Counted from the stretch's first letter, positions 54,176-64,000 are shown. The stretch is DNA of 64,000 nt from Paenibacillus massiliensis 2301065 = DSM 16942 (GCF_000377505.1 NZ_KB898191.1:62001-126000), one strand, 5' to 3'. Numbers and translations are program-made. The notes: generated by a model not told the origin, from the sequence alone.

Positions 54176-55264
54176 ATGAACCATTCAGCATTTCGTAAAA
54201 GCGTGGGCATTCTGACAGCCGCATTGATCGGCCTGTCATTGCTCCATCCGATGTCTTCAATGATCAATAAGGCTGCAGCTGACTCCGCAGCAGAGCTTCA
54301 AGGCTCTGCTATACAAGATATACAGCCTGTTATCTCGGCTCCCCCTCCTGTAAAAGCTCCAGATACAGGGGTATATCAAGCTGCACCAAGCATCGTCATG
54401 CGCGCTGCTGAAGCCGCAGTACGTACGCTTGGGAAGCAGGCTGCCTTCGAGGATTGGGCTGCGGGGCAGCTTCAATTCTACCCACTGGGGCCTGGTACAC
54501 ATAGCTGGCTCGTACACGTGAATCAGAAGAATAGAGTGATTGGTTACATGATTTTCACCCAGCAGCAGGATGGCACATACCTACTGAACGAATATGGCGC
54601 AGGGGACCAGATTCCCTACAGTATGAATACGCTGGAGCATGCTCTGGAGCGGATCGCCATTGCTGAGCCTGAGCGCGGCATTGCTCCCAGAGAGCAATCC
54701 GCCATTCAAGCCTACTATACGGCTCCCATGACAGCCTATTGGGCAGTCCGCTCCGGTAGCCATGACGAGCTTCTCTATATAGATGCCTTCACTGGGGAGG
54801 AGCTGCCCTTGAAGGCCAATGAGCTTTCTCCAGCTTCAAAGGTAGGGCCTGAGAGCAGGGCTGCTTCAATGGAATTGGCTAGTCCTCTGACCGATGCTGC
54901 CGATGCAGCGCTCTCTACCGCTACAGCAGATTTATCCCCTTATGAGCATCTGGGCTGGCTGACCTCCAAGCCTCTGCCAATCCGTAACCATCAGCAGCTG
55001 GAGCAAGCATTAGCCTCTTCTCCACTGGTCTATAGTGCTACAGGGGCAAACTACGCTTATGGCGGACCACTTACCTTGAGCGGCTTGCAGCGCTGGAAGA
55101 CTGTACCTGCGCCAGACGCACACACAGCTACATATGTTCGGGTGACCGGTAGCAGTGAGGCTATACGCTATGTACCCGCTTCGCGACTACTGGAGGCAGG
55201 CAGCTTTTATACGTTTACAGGTCAGCTTACAGGACAAGCTACAAGGCTATCTGCAGGCCCATAG
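54176..55264 (+). CDS. Secreted or membrane-anchored protein of unknown function
   Basis: A 362-residue protein whose first 35 residues form a signal peptide or anchor (basic start, then ILTAALIGLSLLHPM). The rest is rich in Ala, Pro and Ser, with no motif I recognise. It contains WLVHVNQKNRVIGYMIF and AYWAVRSGSHDELLYIDAFTG stretches reminiscent of PepSY-like beta folds, though this is weak. The ATG at 54176 has a GAGGTGAGGG site. It stands alone between terminators, so it is probably expressed on its own. Confidence 0.65.
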   Translation: MNHSAFRKSVGILTAALIGLSLLHPMSSMINKAAADSAAELQGSAIQDIQPVISAPPPVKAPDTGVYQAAPSIVMRAAEAAVRTLGKQAAFEDWAAGQLQFYPLGPGTHSWLVHVNQKNRVIGYMIFTQQQDGTYLLNEYGAGDQIPYSMNTLEHALERIAIAEPERGIAPREQSAIQAYYTAPMTAYWAVRSGSHDELLYIDAFTGEELPLKANELSPASKVGPESRAASMELASPLTDAADAALSTATADLSPYEHLGWLTSKPLPIRNHQQLEQALASSPLVYSATGANYAYGGPLTLSGLQRWKTVPAPDAHTATYVRVTGSSEAIRYVPASRLLEAGSFYTFTGQLTGQATRLSAGP

Positions 55265-55698
55265 AACTCCAATAGAGAAATAGACAATAGATCAAACAGA
55301 TCAAGAGATCAAGAGATCAACAAGATAATTCTCAGACATTTTTTTCTGAGCTGCACTACAAAAAGCCTAGCACCTTCACCTATATAGCTCAACTCATCAC
55401 GTCCGTCCTGATACTGCAATAATTCCAGCTTCAAGCTTAAGAACTGTACACTAAAAAGGCTGCTAGCGGATCGTCACCGATCATCTAGTAGCCTTTAGGT
55501 CGTTATTTAGAATTCTTATTATACACCATTTTGTCTTACCTGCAACAAATCAAGGATGAAGACATCGTACATAACTTTGAGCAGGTTTGGCTAGAAAAAA
55601 GTTATGCACCTATGGAATAACTTATAATATCAGCACGTTATCAAGATATTTGTATGACTCAGGATGCTTATATGTGTCGTTAAATAAGCCTGTTATGT
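55265..55698. other. Intergenic region with short tandem repeat and hairpin
   Basis: No gene seen. Three GATCAAGA-like 8-bp units run 55299-55322, and a terminator hairpin lies at 55453-55497. Confidence 0.5.
55453..55497 (-). terminator. Hairpin terminator between convergent genes
   Basis: Minus strand: AAAGGCTACTAG pairs with CTAGCAGCCTTT (one mismatch), with inner GATCG/CGATC, then TTTTTAG. It can serve the chemoreceptor gene and perhaps its convergent neighbour. Confidence 0.7.
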
Positions 55699-57393
55699 TT
55701 ACACCTTGAAACGATTGATGGCCTGCTGCAGCTCCTCTGCCATGCTCGCCAGATCTGTGGACGCTGCGGAGATCTGCTCCATCGCCGACAGTTGCTCTTC
55801 CGCCGTAGCGCTCACCTCTTCGGTGCCAGCCGCCGCACTTTCAGTAACCTCAGTAATCGTCTTCATGTTCGCATTAATTTGTTCCAATCCAGAAGACATG
55901 GTATCAACAGCGCTGTAGACTTCCTGCGTCTTCAATGCAGAGCTGCTGACAGCCTCACGGATTTCTTCAAAGGCTTCGCCGGATTTATTCACAAGAAGAA
56001 TACCTTCCTGCACCTCCGCTGTTACCTCACTCATGGATTTCGAGGCATGCTCCATACCTTTATCAATGGCCGCCACGAGCTTCACAATCTCATCCGCCGA
56101 ACGGGCGGATTGATCAGAGAGCTTGCGGACCTCTGATGCAACAACCTGGAAGCCCCTTCCATGCTCACCTGCTCTTGCCGCTTCGATCGCAGCATTGAGA
56201 GACAAGAGATTCGTCTGTGCTGAAATTTCCGAAATGCTCGTAACCATTTGACCAATCGCCTGGGAGTGAGTACTAAGTTCATCAATGACGGAAGCCAGAC
56301 CATTGACTGTCTGATGGATGGATTGCATCTGCTCCACAGCCGATTGTACGGACGCTGCACCTGACACAGTCATCGTCGAAGCGCCTGCGGCCTGCTCTGT
56401 CATACTTTGGGTATTGTCTTTAATCTGCTGGAAGCCTACCGATAATTGATTCACAGACTGGAAGCTCTCATTAACCATATGTACCTGCGTATCCATACCA
56501 GAGGCGATACTATCCATGGTTGTTGCAACCTGCTCTGTAGCTGCTGACGTCTGCTGCGTGCTCGCTGTCAGCTCCTCGGAGGAAGCTGCCACCATTGAAG
56601 CGTTGCTAGCTACCTGATGAACCAGACTGCGCAGGTTATCTGTCATCGCATTGAAGGCCTTGGCCAGCTCACCTGTCTCATCCTGATTGCGAACGACAAC
56701 AGCTTCACCTGTCAGATCCCCCTCGGCAATGCGGGTAGCTGCCTTGGATACTGCGATAATCGGTCTGGAAATGAGTCTGCCGATCAGCAATGCAATACCT
56801 GTACCAAGAAGAACAGCTACGATACCAATAATCAGAATGTTCCGAAGAACGGTACTAATTGTAGTATTCGAGTCTACGATTGCTTTATCCAGCGCCTTCT
56901 GCTGGAAGTCTTCCATAGCGGTGATTGTGTTCAAAAAATCAGTAATCAGCTCGGGACCTCTAGTCTGTAGCTGAGCCCTAATCTCATCGGTGTTGTCCTG
57001 CTTACTGAGTGCAATGATCTCCTGACCGAAGCTGTAATAATCCGCACCTACCTGATCAGCATGGCCAAGAAGGTCAATCATGTCTTGTTCTTTGATTGTT
57101 TTCCGAAGTTCTGCACTGATCGTCTGATACTCTTTGTAAAGCGTGTTGAACTGCTGTTCTCCTTCCTCGTTCGCTCCGATCACATAGGTTCGAATCGTAA
57201 CCTGCTGAGTCTTGGAATTAATCATCATGTCCTTGATTTGTAGTAACTTGGTTGTACGGTTCTCTACAACCTCAGTAAATGTCTGCTTCAGAGAAAGAAA
57301 TTGAGTATAAGAAATTGCTACAACAGCAGCCAACAGCACGAGCACACTTAGAAAACCTAATAATAATTTACGACTAATAGATAGGCCCTTCAC
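55699..57393 (-). CDS. Methyl-accepting chemotaxis protein (four-helix-bundle sensor)
   Basis: A 564-residue chemoreceptor. Helix 1 is at about 8-30, an extracellular four-helix-bundle-type sensor spans about 35-185, helix 2 about 188-208, then HAMP ([24 protein letters not shown] segment) and the signalling domain with tip [21 protein letters not shown]. The start is a GTG after GGGGGGTT. It is smaller than the receptor at 16807 and has a different sensor type, so the two probably detect different compounds. Confidence 0.92.
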   Translation of the reverse strand: MKGLSISRKLLLGFLSVLVLLAAVVAISYTQFLSLKQTFTEVVENRTTKLLQIKDMMINSKTQQVTIRTYVIGANEEGEQQFNTLYKEYQTISAELRKTIKEQDMIDLLGHADQVGADYYSFGQEIIALSKQDNTDEIRAQLQTRGPELITDFLNTITAMEDFQQKALDKAIVDSNTTISTVLRNILIIGIVAVLLGTGIALLIGRLISRPIIAVSKAATRIAEGDLTGEAVVVRNQDETGELAKAFNAMTDNLRSLVHQVASNASMVAASSEELTASTQQTSAATEQVATTMDSIASGMDTQVHMVNESFQSVNQLSVGFQQIKDNTQSMTEQAAGASTMTVSGAASVQSAVEQMQSIHQTVNGLASVIDELSTHSQAIGQMVTSISEISAQTNLLSLNAAIEAARAGEHGRGFQVVASEVRKLSDQSARSADEIVKLVAAIDKGMEHASKSMSEVTAEVQEGILLVNKSGEAFEEIREAVSSSALKTQEVYSAVDTMSSGLEQINANMKTITEVTESAAAGTEEVSATAEEQLSAMEQISAASTDLASMAEELQQAINRFKV

Positions 57394-57627
57394 GTGTCAT
57401 AACCCCCCAAAAAAATGTATGTACATCTCTTTCCAGTCTAAAAATCAGGTCTTTTTTCTTAAAATTATTGAAATCACATACAAATAAATAGTCTTTGAGA
57501 CCTACCCCCTTTCCTTTATAAGCATATATCGACTAAATGTCATTTATTTTAAAGAGCAATCCTTAAATCACATATAAAGGGATACAAACTATGCTCGAAG
57601 GCTAGTCCACCAAGTGATTGTCAGCGC
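57394..57627. other. Upstream region of the chemoreceptor
   Basis: AT-rich sequence without a supported gene, between the chemoreceptor start and the yqzE terminator. Confidence 0.5.
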
Positions 57628-57674
57628 AAAAAACCTCCCCCTTCCACGAATTTCCGAGACGTGAAAAGAAGAGG
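57628..57674 (-). terminator. Intrinsic terminator after yqzE
   Basis: Minus strand: a 15-bp stem with several G-T pairs (CCTCTTCTTTTCACG with CGTGGAAGGGGGAGG) followed by TTTTTT. Confidence 0.8.
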
Positions 57675-57724
57675 CTTCATAAACCTGGCTTCATGAACCT
57701 TTTGGCTGTTATCAAAGGGAACTG

Positions 57725-57904
57725 TCATTCCCTTCTGCGTGCCGAACGTAGCCACATGTGTATGGAGAAGGGCAGCATGCCGAACCAGCGAGTCCGCCAC
57801 TGCTCCCTGCCATGTCTGCGCTCGCGCCGCTCTGAACGTGGGGTGCTCATGTATTGCACAACCTGCTCCGTAATGTATTTGACCAGATCGCTACTGGAAG
57901 CCAT
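57725..57904 (-). CDS. yqzE: YqzE family small protein
   Basis: A 59-residue protein matching the YqzE pattern: DLVKYITEQVVQYMSTPRSE then a basic stretch and RWFGMLPFSIHMWLR. GAAGGAGG precedes the ATG at 57904. In Bacillus the yqzE gene lies near the competence comG genes and yqhG, and yqhH-yqhG also occur nearby here, but comG genes are not in this window. Function is unknown; the C-terminal hydrophobic part may touch the membrane. Confidence 0.85.
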   Translation of the reverse strand: MASSSDLVKYITEQVVQYMSTPRSERRERRHGREQWRTRWFGMLPFSIHMWLRSARRRE

Positions 57905-58193
57905 GATTATTCCTCCTTCATGTGCTTAGATGCTTAGTATGAATCTCTGTCCTGTGTAAAAGGACCCTATCTATAGCATGTACAGGAAGGCACACATGTA
58001 AACGTAATTAAGACCCATCCAGACTTCAATCCATAATAACGGGGCCATTCCTACCCCTATATGGAAATGAAAATTGTGTTTTAGCTGCATGATCGTTGGC
58101 ATGATGGGCTGCCACAAGACCACTGCGTATATTATCCTCTGTGCTACACATCCTAATGGCAAATACGTCCATCTTTCAGGAGGATCACCCAAG

Positions 58194-58940
58194 ATGCCCA
58201 CATTTCTGATGAAATCAGTTATCGGTGCACTGATGTTCACACTGCTCCCTTCACTGACAGGCAGCAGCTTCACAGGATCGACAGCTTTACGCGTTGATGC
58301 TTCTTCCACCCCTCTCCCGCAAGAAATAACACAAGAGGACGTGCCACACCACCCGATCTTCACAAGTCCTGTCATTATCATTGATGCCGGTCATGGAGGA
58401 ATTGACGGGGGAACCAGCCATCATGGTGTGCTTGAGAAGGAAATCAATCTGACCATCGCACGTAAGCTGTATCTTTTATTACACAGTAGCGGATATGCAG
58501 CCGTATTGAACCGGGACGGGGACTATGCCCTCAGTGAGCACAATCACTGGATGAAATCCTCCAGACACCGCAAGGATCTCGCTCAGCGCAAGAGCTTGAC
58601 AGAGGAGCTGCCCACCGTCCTGGTCGTCAGTCTACATGCCAACTGGAGCAAGCGTTCGGATCGTCAGGGCCCTATCGTTCTGTATCAGCAAGAAGGACAT
58701 AGCTACCTCTTGGCTGATTGTATCCAGCAGGCCTTGAATCAGCTGCATGGGACCTCACGGCTTTCTGTGAGCGGCAAAGCCTTCTTTTTACTCAATCACA
58801 TCAAACAGCCTGCCGTGATCGTAGAGACGGGATTCATAAGCAACGAGCAGGATCGACGCCTACTTCAATCGACGGCAGGTCAGAAGGCTATTGCCGATTC
58901 CATCGCGGATGGCATTACTCATTATTTGTCGGCATGGTAG
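58194..58940 (+). CDS. N-acetylmuramoyl-L-alanine amidase (CwlD-like)
   Basis: A 248-residue cell-wall amidase of the Amidase_3 family with an N-terminal signal/anchor helix (about residues 5-25). The zinc ligands appear in IDAGHGGIDGG, LEKEINL and SLHANWS, and the catalytic Glu in VETGFISN. This domain removes the peptide from muramic acid; CwlD does so in the spore cortex. The ATG at 58194 follows AGGAGG; earlier in-frame starts lack such a site. Its last 26 bases overlap the end of the convergent deacetylase-like gene. Spore-cortex role is inferred from similarity. Confidence 0.87.
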   Translation: MPTFLMKSVIGALMFTLLPSLTGSSFTGSTALRVDASSTPLPQEITQEDVPHHPIFTSPVIIIDAGHGGIDGGTSHHGVLEKEINLTIARKLYLLLHSSGYAAVLNRDGDYALSEHNHWMKSSRHRKDLAQRKSLTEELPTVLVVSLHANWSKRSDRQGPIVLYQQEGHSYLLADCIQQALNQLHGTSRLSVSGKAFFLLNHIKQPAVIVETGFISNEQDRRLLQSTAGQKAIADSIADGITHYLSAW

Positions 58941-59916
58941 GATCAGGTCTCCAATACCATACATCGCTGATCAAGGAGCTCAGTCCCACAATGTCGGCTT
59001 GCTGCTGAAGCTTGGGGAGCGAGGAACGGATAGCCGCTGACGTATGCAGACCCGATAGCCCAACATGTCCAATCGTGACACAGGTGTCATGCTCCCGGAA
59101 CCAATCTGATACAACGTTCATCTGCGAGAAGATATGGTTACGATCATACTTGTGATCGAGGAAAATATCGTTACGAACAGGCGGCAGGCCCTTCGTAGCA
59201 GCAAGCTCGGGAACAACGGATCTGTAGTTAGTACGGCTATCCACAAAAAACATTCCACGCTCCTTGCATACATCCAGCACGATGGACATGATCCGCTTGT
59301 CCGATGTGATTTTTGAGCCCATATGGTTATTCATCCCTACAGCGAAGGGGACGTCCGCGATGGCCTTCTGCACACGCTCACGTACCTCTGCATCAGTCAG
59401 TCCTGAGGTAATGGCCCCTGGCCCCAACCACTCGGGCCTTCCTTTGTTGGGCTCCATCGGAAGATGTACAATGACCTCATGGCCTCTACGATGGGCATCG
59501 GTAGCATCACGCTTGGTCGTAGGAAGAAAGGGCATGACCGCAACCGTGATTGGAACAGGTAGATCAAGCATCTCCTTCGTCCCTTTCATGTCGTTGCCGA
59601 AATCATCAATAATGATAGCCCATTTCTTGCGCTTAGAGGCTAGAGGAGAAGGCGATGTTGTATCTTCTGTTACAGTATTGGCTACATAAGACCACTGTCT
59701 CTGAGCCTTAAGCTCCTTCGCAGCATGAATATCGGCAATTCCTCCCTCTACCTGCCCTCCACTTGCATAAGTACTGGCTGTGTGCGGCATTAACGTACAT
59801 ACAAGCAGCATGGAGATGAACAAGAGCCCCCATCGAGCCTTGCTTTCTAGGGTTATTCTTAGTAGGCTCTTGCTCTTCAGATACTTATAACTCAGGGATT
59901 TACCATCCTTTTTCAT
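58915..59916 (-). CDS. Divergent polysaccharide deacetylase family protein
   Basis: A 333-residue protein with an N-terminal membrane anchor or signal (about 15-45) and a NodB-related barrel: WAIIIDDFGNDMKGTKEML, HEVIVHLPMEP, VGMNNHMGSKIT, FFVDSRTNYRS and VTIGHVG. The DD and HxxxGS-type ligands suggest metal binding. The ATG at 59916 follows GAGGAGG. Its gene converges on the amidase gene with a 26-base 3' overlap, and both concern cell-surface glycans. The true substrate is unknown. Confidence 0.85.
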   Translation of the reverse strand: MKKDGKSLSYKYLKSKSLLRITLESKARWGLLFISMLLVCTLMPHTASTYASGGQVEGGIADIHAAKELKAQRQWSYVANTVTEDTTSPSPLASKRKKWAIIIDDFGNDMKGTKEMLDLPVPITVAVMPFLPTTKRDATDAHRRGHEVIVHLPMEPNKGRPEWLGPGAITSGLTDAEVRERVQKAIADVPFAVGMNNHMGSKITSDKRIMSIVLDVCKERGMFFVDSRTNYRSVVPELAATKGLPPVRNDIFLDHKYDRNHIFSQMNVVSDWFREHDTCVTIGHVGLSGLHTSAAIRSSLPKLQQQADIVGLSSLISDVWYWRPDPTMPTNNE

Positions 59917-60150
59917 CGCATTTTCCTCCTCGTTACTCAATCCCAAGTAATCCATCTACCGTACTTTTCAGCCAAATGTTCTAATACTGCGAACACCTTC
60001 TTAGACATGTGCCTTCATTGTGTGAGGAACGGGCAGGAAATATGTACGAATTGCTCACTCATTCCCATTGACTTTACTGGAAAAAAACCAACTTTCTCGC
60101 TATACTGAAATATATCCCGACCTAATAGCTTGGAAATGGAGGCTTTATAT

Positions 60151-61338
60151 ATGCTTACTCGCTCCAAACTTTCCATCCAGAAAGAAATCTACAATCGTAT
60201 CTCCTACATGGGAACGGCCTCCAAGGCCGACCTGATGCAATATTTTCCGCTGACCAGCAGCAGCATGACCCGTACACTCGACGACATGACCACGTCAGGA
60301 AAAATTATCATCTCCGGGCTTGGCAACTCGACCGGCGGACGCAAACCGATTCTATTCCAGACCAATCCTACATACCGTTATCTGTTCGGCCTGGAAATCT
60401 CGCGAATCAAGTCCTCCCTGGGCCTGTATGATATGCATCTGAACCGCCTCGCTTCTGTGCGCTGGATCATGGATGCCGAGATGACACCCGAGCGTCTGGT
60501 TGATCTGGTGTCCGAGGAGGCTCAGCGCTTCATGTCGGAGTATCGTATTCAGCCTCAGGATGTGCTAGGCATCGGCATTGGAGCCGTTGGACCACTTGAT
60601 GCACGCAAAGGAGTCATATTAAAGCCTGAATTATTCCCATCTGCAGCGTGGGTACAGGTTCCGATCTGCGACATGCTTCAAGAGCGGCTGAATATACCAG
60701 CCATTCTGGACAATGGCTCCAATACTGCATTGATGGGCGAGCACTGGGCTCTGCATAATGAGGATCTGAAGCATATGCTCTATGTTCATGCGGGGGCTAG
60801 CATCCGTTCAGCAATGATGTCAGGAGGTTCTATTGTCCGAGGAGCCGTCGATACAGAAAGTGCAATCGGTCAAATGGTGATTCAGGCGGATGGTCCAAGA
60901 TTGCGTGAAGGAGGAAATTACGGAGCGCTCGAAGCCTATGTATCTGTTCCTGCATTAGAGCATCGCGTTCGCTCGCAGCTCAAGCTTGGTCGTCCCAGCC
61001 TCTTGAGCGGTCTACCCCTGGGGGATATTCATTTCTCCTCCTTGATCGAAGCCTTGGAGCAGGAGGATACGCTCGTCAAATCCCAATTCGCCGAAACGGC
61101 TGCCTATCTGGGAATTGGCCTTGCCAATCTCATCAACACCTTGCACCCGGAGTATGTCATTCTGGGCGGAGCACTCATTAATGCTCATTCTTTGGTCTAT
61201 GAGACAGCTATCGAAGTAGCCAAAAGCAACCTGTACCACTACCCTGAATATAGTCCGCATTTCTCCCAAGGCCAGCTGCTGGACGAGGCTGTGGCTACGG
61301 GTGCCGCTGCTATGCTATTACATGAATGGGAAGGCTAA
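60151..61338 (+). CDS. ROK family transcriptional regulator
   Basis: A 395-residue regulator with an N-terminal winged helix (SYMGTASKADLMQYFPLTSS) and a ROK domain (GIGIGAVGPLDARKG, then ILDNGSNTALMGEHWA). The normal ROK zinc motif of Cys residues is replaced by GPRLREGGNYGALEAY, so zinc binding is probably lost. The ATG follows GGAGG. It is convergent with a PTS permease gene across a shared terminator, and may regulate that permease or the enolase-family gene beyond it. Confidence 0.9.
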   Translation: MLTRSKLSIQKEIYNRISYMGTASKADLMQYFPLTSSSMTRTLDDMTTSGKIIISGLGNSTGGRKPILFQTNPTYRYLFGLEISRIKSSLGLYDMHLNRLASVRWIMDAEMTPERLVDLVSEEAQRFMSEYRIQPQDVLGIGIGAVGPLDARKGVILKPELFPSAAWVQVPICDMLQERLNIPAILDNGSNTALMGEHWALHNEDLKHMLYVHAGASIRSAMMSGGSIVRGAVDTESAIGQMVIQADGPRLREGGNYGALEAYVSVPALEHRVRSQLKLGRPSLLSGLPLGDIHFSSLIEALEQEDTLVKSQFAETAAYLGIGLANLINTLHPEYVILGGALINAHSLVYETAIEVAKSNLYHYPEYSPHFSQGQLLDEAVATGAAAMLLHEWEG

Positions 61339-61390
61339 GGCGATCGCTTTTCGCTGAAAACTTATAAATTCTATTATCTACAAGAAAAAG

Positions 61391-61429
61391 AGAGCAGTGC
61401 TTCTCCACCTACAAGAGAAGCACTGCTCT
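61391..61429. terminator. Bidirectional terminator, 15-bp perfect stem
   Basis: AGAGCAGTGCTTCTC and GAGAAGCACTGCTCT flank a 9-base loop. CTTTTTCTTG follows on the minus strand (ending the PTS gene) and a T-containing tract on the plus strand. Confidence 0.88.
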
Positions 61430-61445
61430 GTTAACTTTTAGAGTA

Positions 61446-62831
61446 TTAAATTACCGGATTCGATTGCTTGGCCACTTCAGCTTTGCTAAGCAGCAAATAG
61501 CTGATCGTGAAGGACAATACGATGGCAATAATCATGCCTGAAATCGCATACACGAAGTAAGGTCCGATATAGGCAGGAATACTGAAAATACTCGATAATA
61601 CGTAGCCATACAGCCTTACGCCGAAGAAGCTTATGAAGGCCGATGCCACAGAGCTCGCAATAATCGCCGCGAGGAAGGCCTTCTTGAAGCGGGCCAGGAC
61701 GCCGAACAGCGCTGGCTCGGTAATACCCAGCAGCCCAGAGATCGACGCAGACACGATAATTGATTTCTCCTTGGCAGTGGTGCTCTTGAAATAGACTGCG
61801 AAGGTAGCACCTACAATCGAGAAGTTCGCCATACACATCATTGGCATCAGCATATCCCACCCTTGGGTGGCGAAGTTATGCAGTGCGATCGGTGTCATGG
61901 CATGGTGCATCCCCGTAAATACAGCGAGCGGACGAATCGCCCCTACTACGACCCCTGCAAATACAGACGAAATATCAAACAATCCCTGGATCATCCAAGC
62001 TAGGCCATAGCCCAAATAAATCCCGATCGGACCGATCACAGCAAGAGCCAGCAGACCAGAAATGAACAGCGTAAGTGTAGGTGCGACTACAGTCCTCAGC
62101 ACTTCTGGAACAACCTTGCTTACGTACTTCTGGATATGGCTCATCGCCCATACAGCAAAAATTATCGGAATAACGGTTCCGGTGTAATTAAATACAGGAA
62201 TCGGTATAAAGCCTAGGAATGCAAAGGATGAAATTTCCCCAGCCTTAGCTGCATCAACCATGGTTGGGAACATAATGGTGGCTGCAATGGCAACCGCCAA
62301 ATACTCATTAGTCTTGAAGATTTTGGCTGCCGATACTGCCAGGAAGAATGGCAGGAAGGTGAACACACCGCTCGCTATCATATTAATAATCTGCACCGTC
62401 GGACTCTGATCCGAAATATAACCAAGTGCAAGCAACCCGGACAGCAATCCCTTGATCATCCCCGCGCCAGCAATGGCAGGAACGATCGGTCCAAATACAC
62501 CCGATACAATGTTCATGAATAACGTGACCAGGCCTGTCTTTTTCTCTGGCTGTGAGTCCTTAGACTCTTCCTGATCTGCGTCCCCGATCTTCAGCTCCTT
62601 AGCGAGTGCATTGTAATATTCTGTGACTTTGGGACCAAGGATGACCTGAAATTGATCCTGGTTGAATTGTGCACCAAGCACCGCTTCGAGACCCTTGATC
62701 TTCTCGACATCCACCTTGCTTTTATCCTTTAGATCAAATCGGAGTCTGGTCATGCAATGCCAAGCGTTGTCAATATTCTGCTCCCCACCGACGCCAGAAA
62801 TGATCTCCTGTACCGTCTTCAATGTACTCAT
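61446..62831 (-). CDS. PTS EIIBC permease (beta-glucoside/sucrose/trehalose class)
   Basis: A 461-residue phosphotransferase-system permease. The EIIB domain (about 1-80) has the phosphorylated Cys26 in WHCMTRLRF, and the EIIC domain (about 105-455) has about ten helices with the motif GITEPALFGV. No EIIA domain is fused or encoded next to it, so phosphate must come from another EIIA, such as the glucose-type protein. AGGAG precedes the ATG. A cre-like site lies 34-48 bases upstream, suggesting carbon catabolite control. Sugar specificity is not settled. Confidence 0.9.
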   Translation of the reverse strand: MSTLKTVQEIISGVGGEQNIDNAWHCMTRLRFDLKDKSKVDVEKIKGLEAVLGAQFNQDQFQVILGPKVTEYYNALAKELKIGDADQEESKDSQPEKKTGLVTLFMNIVSGVFGPIVPAIAGAGMIKGLLSGLLALGYISDQSPTVQIINMIASGVFTFLPFFLAVSAAKIFKTNEYLAVAIAATIMFPTMVDAAKAGEISSFAFLGFIPIPVFNYTGTVIPIIFAVWAMSHIQKYVSKVVPEVLRTVVAPTLTLFISGLLALAVIGPIGIYLGYGLAWMIQGLFDISSVFAGVVVGAIRPLAVFTGMHHAMTPIALHNFATQGWDMLMPMMCMANFSIVGATFAVYFKSTTAKEKSIIVSASISGLLGITEPALFGVLARFKKAFLAAIIASSVASAFISFFGVRLYGYVLSSIFSIPAYIGPYFVYAISGMIIAIVLSFTISYLLLSKAEVAKQSNPVI

Positions 62832-62864
62832 CGAAAATTCTCCTGTCTGTTGAAAATTGAGTTT

Positions 62865-62879
62865 TGGTTCCGTTTACAC
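62865..62879 (-). promoter_or_regulatory. cre-like (CcpA) site upstream of the PTS gene
   Basis: Minus strand GTGTAAACGGAACCA matches the cre consensus except the first weak position. It lies close to the PTS start. Confidence 0.55.
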
Positions 62880-63089
62880 ACTGAATGGTATCACAAAGAT
62901 CACGCGATAAAAAGCAGTCCAAAATTCACACCACTTCCCAATAAAACGTTGATATAACAAGGTTTTTGTTGAATTAAATATAAAATTGGTCTGGTTTATT
63001 TTACAATCCGCCACTTTTACCCGACCAAATTGATTCTGCATTTCAGACGTGTTTCAATAAAGTTAGATTTCTGAGAAAAGAGGAGAATT

Positions 63090-64000
63090 ATGAACCCTTC
63101 CCTGATTACAAATGTGGAATGTTTTGTGCTAAAGCCGGATCGCCATAACCTGGTGGTCGTCAAGGTGACAACAGATAATAATATGGTCGGGCTCGGCTGC
63201 GCTACGTTTCAACAGCGTCCGAAGGCTGTTCAGCTCTTGGTAGAGGAATACCTTAGACCCATACTCATTGGAAAAGATGCCAACAACATCGAGGATCTAT
63301 GGCATATGATGATGGTAAATTCCTATTGGCGGAATGGGCCCATCACGAATAATGCGATAGCTGGCGTGGACATGGCTCTGTGGGATATTAAGGGCAAACT
63401 GGCCGGCATGCCGTTGTACCAGCTTTTTGGAGGAAAATCGCGGGACGCCGTCCCTGCCTATACGCATGCTGTAGCTGATAACATTGAGGAGCTGTACCAT
63501 GAGGTGGACACTCTTCTCGCGCAGGGCTACAAGCACATTCGCTGTCAGCTCGGCTTCTATGGAGGGAACCCTTCGCAGCTGCATACACCAGAGCAGTCTA
63601 CACCTGGCTCTTATTATGATCAGGACGAATATATGCAGACAACCGTCCGCATGTTCGCGCAGTTGAGAGAGAAGTATCAGCATCGCTTCCACATTCTGCA
63701 TGATGTGCATGAGCGGCTGTTCCCGAACCAGGCTGTCCAATTTGCCAAGGATCTGGAGCCGTACAAGCCTTATTTTATCGAGGATATTCTACCGCCAGAC
63801 CAGAACGAATGGCTGCAGCAGCTTCGCTCACAGACCTCTACTCCAATGGCCACAGGCGAACTGTTCAATAACCCGCTAGAGTGGAGGAGCCTGATTGCGA
63901 ATCGACAGATTGATTATATCCGCTGTCACGTCTCCCAGATCGGTGGCATTACCCCAGCGCTCAAGCTGGGCGCCCTCTGTGAGGCCTTCGGGGTTCGTAT
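63090..64000 (+). CDS. Enolase-superfamily protein (RspA/mannonate dehydratase-like), 3' end cut off
   Basis: The visible 303 codons match the mandelate racemase/muconate lactonising family, nearest the RspA/ManD branch. Metal ligands are the Asp in HDVHERL, the Glu in FIEDILPP and the Glu in [12 protein letters not shown]. The N-terminal capping domain includes [17 protein letters not shown]. This branch typically dehydrates sugar acids such as D-mannonate. AGAGGAG precedes the ATG at 63090, and the frame runs off the window at base 64000. It is divergent from the PTS permease, so the gap is likely a shared control region. Confidence 0.88.
   Translation, partial: MNPSLITNVECFVLKPDRHNLVVVKVTTDNNMVGLGCATFQQRPKAVQLLVEEYLRPILIGKDANNIEDLWHMMMVNSYWRNGPITNNAIAGVDMALWDIKGKLAGMPLYQLFGGKSRDAVPAYTHAVADNIEELYHEVDTLLAQGYKHIRCQLGFYGGNPSQLHTPEQSTPGSYYDQDEYMQTTVRMFAQLREKYQHRFHILHDVHERLFPNQAVQFAKDLEPYKPYFIEDILPPDQNEWLQQLRSQTSTPMATGELFNNPLEWRSLIANRQIDYIRCHVSQIGGITPALKLGALCEAFGVR

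Noticed and set aside
57971-58381. A 136-codon frame opposite the amidase start
   Set aside because: It overlaps the amidase signal and catalytic region in antisense and has no ribosome binding site.

Overview
This window looks like a chromosome segment of a Paenibacillus-type member of the Bacillales. That is an inference, resting on the gene families (OpuAC, YqhH/YqhG, YqzE, CwlD-like amidase, YesM/YesN two-component pairs, LplB/LplC-type sugar importers, many glycoside hydrolases), strong AGGAGG ribosome binding sites, frequent TTG and GTG starts, and cre-like sites typical of CcpA control. No rRNA, tRNA or CRISPR array was seen.

Layout. 1-11 kb: a truncated AraC regulator, a TetR/DHA2 efflux pair, an orphan OpuAC-type glycine betaine binding lipoprotein, a secreted GH43 arabinanase, a DUF1349 protein, a HAD phosphatase with a small membrane protein, and an MFS transporter with a ROK regulator. 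11-14 kb: zwf and a short-form gnd, followed by an IS30 scar. 14-16.7 kb: an unusual group made of a DedA protein, two related phospholipid-N-methyltransferase-like proteins, an OmpR-type response regulator and the wreck of its histidine kinase, preceded by four 11-bp direct repeats. 16.8-18.9 kb: a chemoreceptor.

19-42 kb is a saccharide-use locus read on the minus strand. A YesM/YesN two-component system and an LplB/LplC-type importer lead into two GH3 enzymes, a GH2 enzyme and a GH94 phosphorylase. None of the enzymes has an export signal, so imported oligosaccharides are probably broken down inside the cell. The promoter and ABC part has been copied. Three copies of the promoter region, a second binding-protein gene and pieces of permease and kinase genes survive, and a group II intron remnant sits at one junction. 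An SDR, a beta-propeller protein and a Gfo/Idh/MocA oxidoreductase lie between the copies.

42-47.6 kb: a MarR/DHA2 efflux pair, then a stretch of broken genes (AraC sensor domain, RND pump tail, SDR, internally deleted IS30) around one intact TetR gene. 47.6-60 kb is more conserved: B12-dependent ribonucleotide reductase nrdJ with an NrdR-box palindrome, yqhH-yqhG, an unknown secreted protein, a chemoreceptor, yqzE, and a CwlD-like amidase whose 3' end overlaps a convergent polysaccharide deacetylase-like gene. 60-64 kb: a ROK regulator, a PTS EIIBC permease with a cre-like site, and an enolase-superfamily (RspA/mannonate dehydratase-like) gene cut by the window end.
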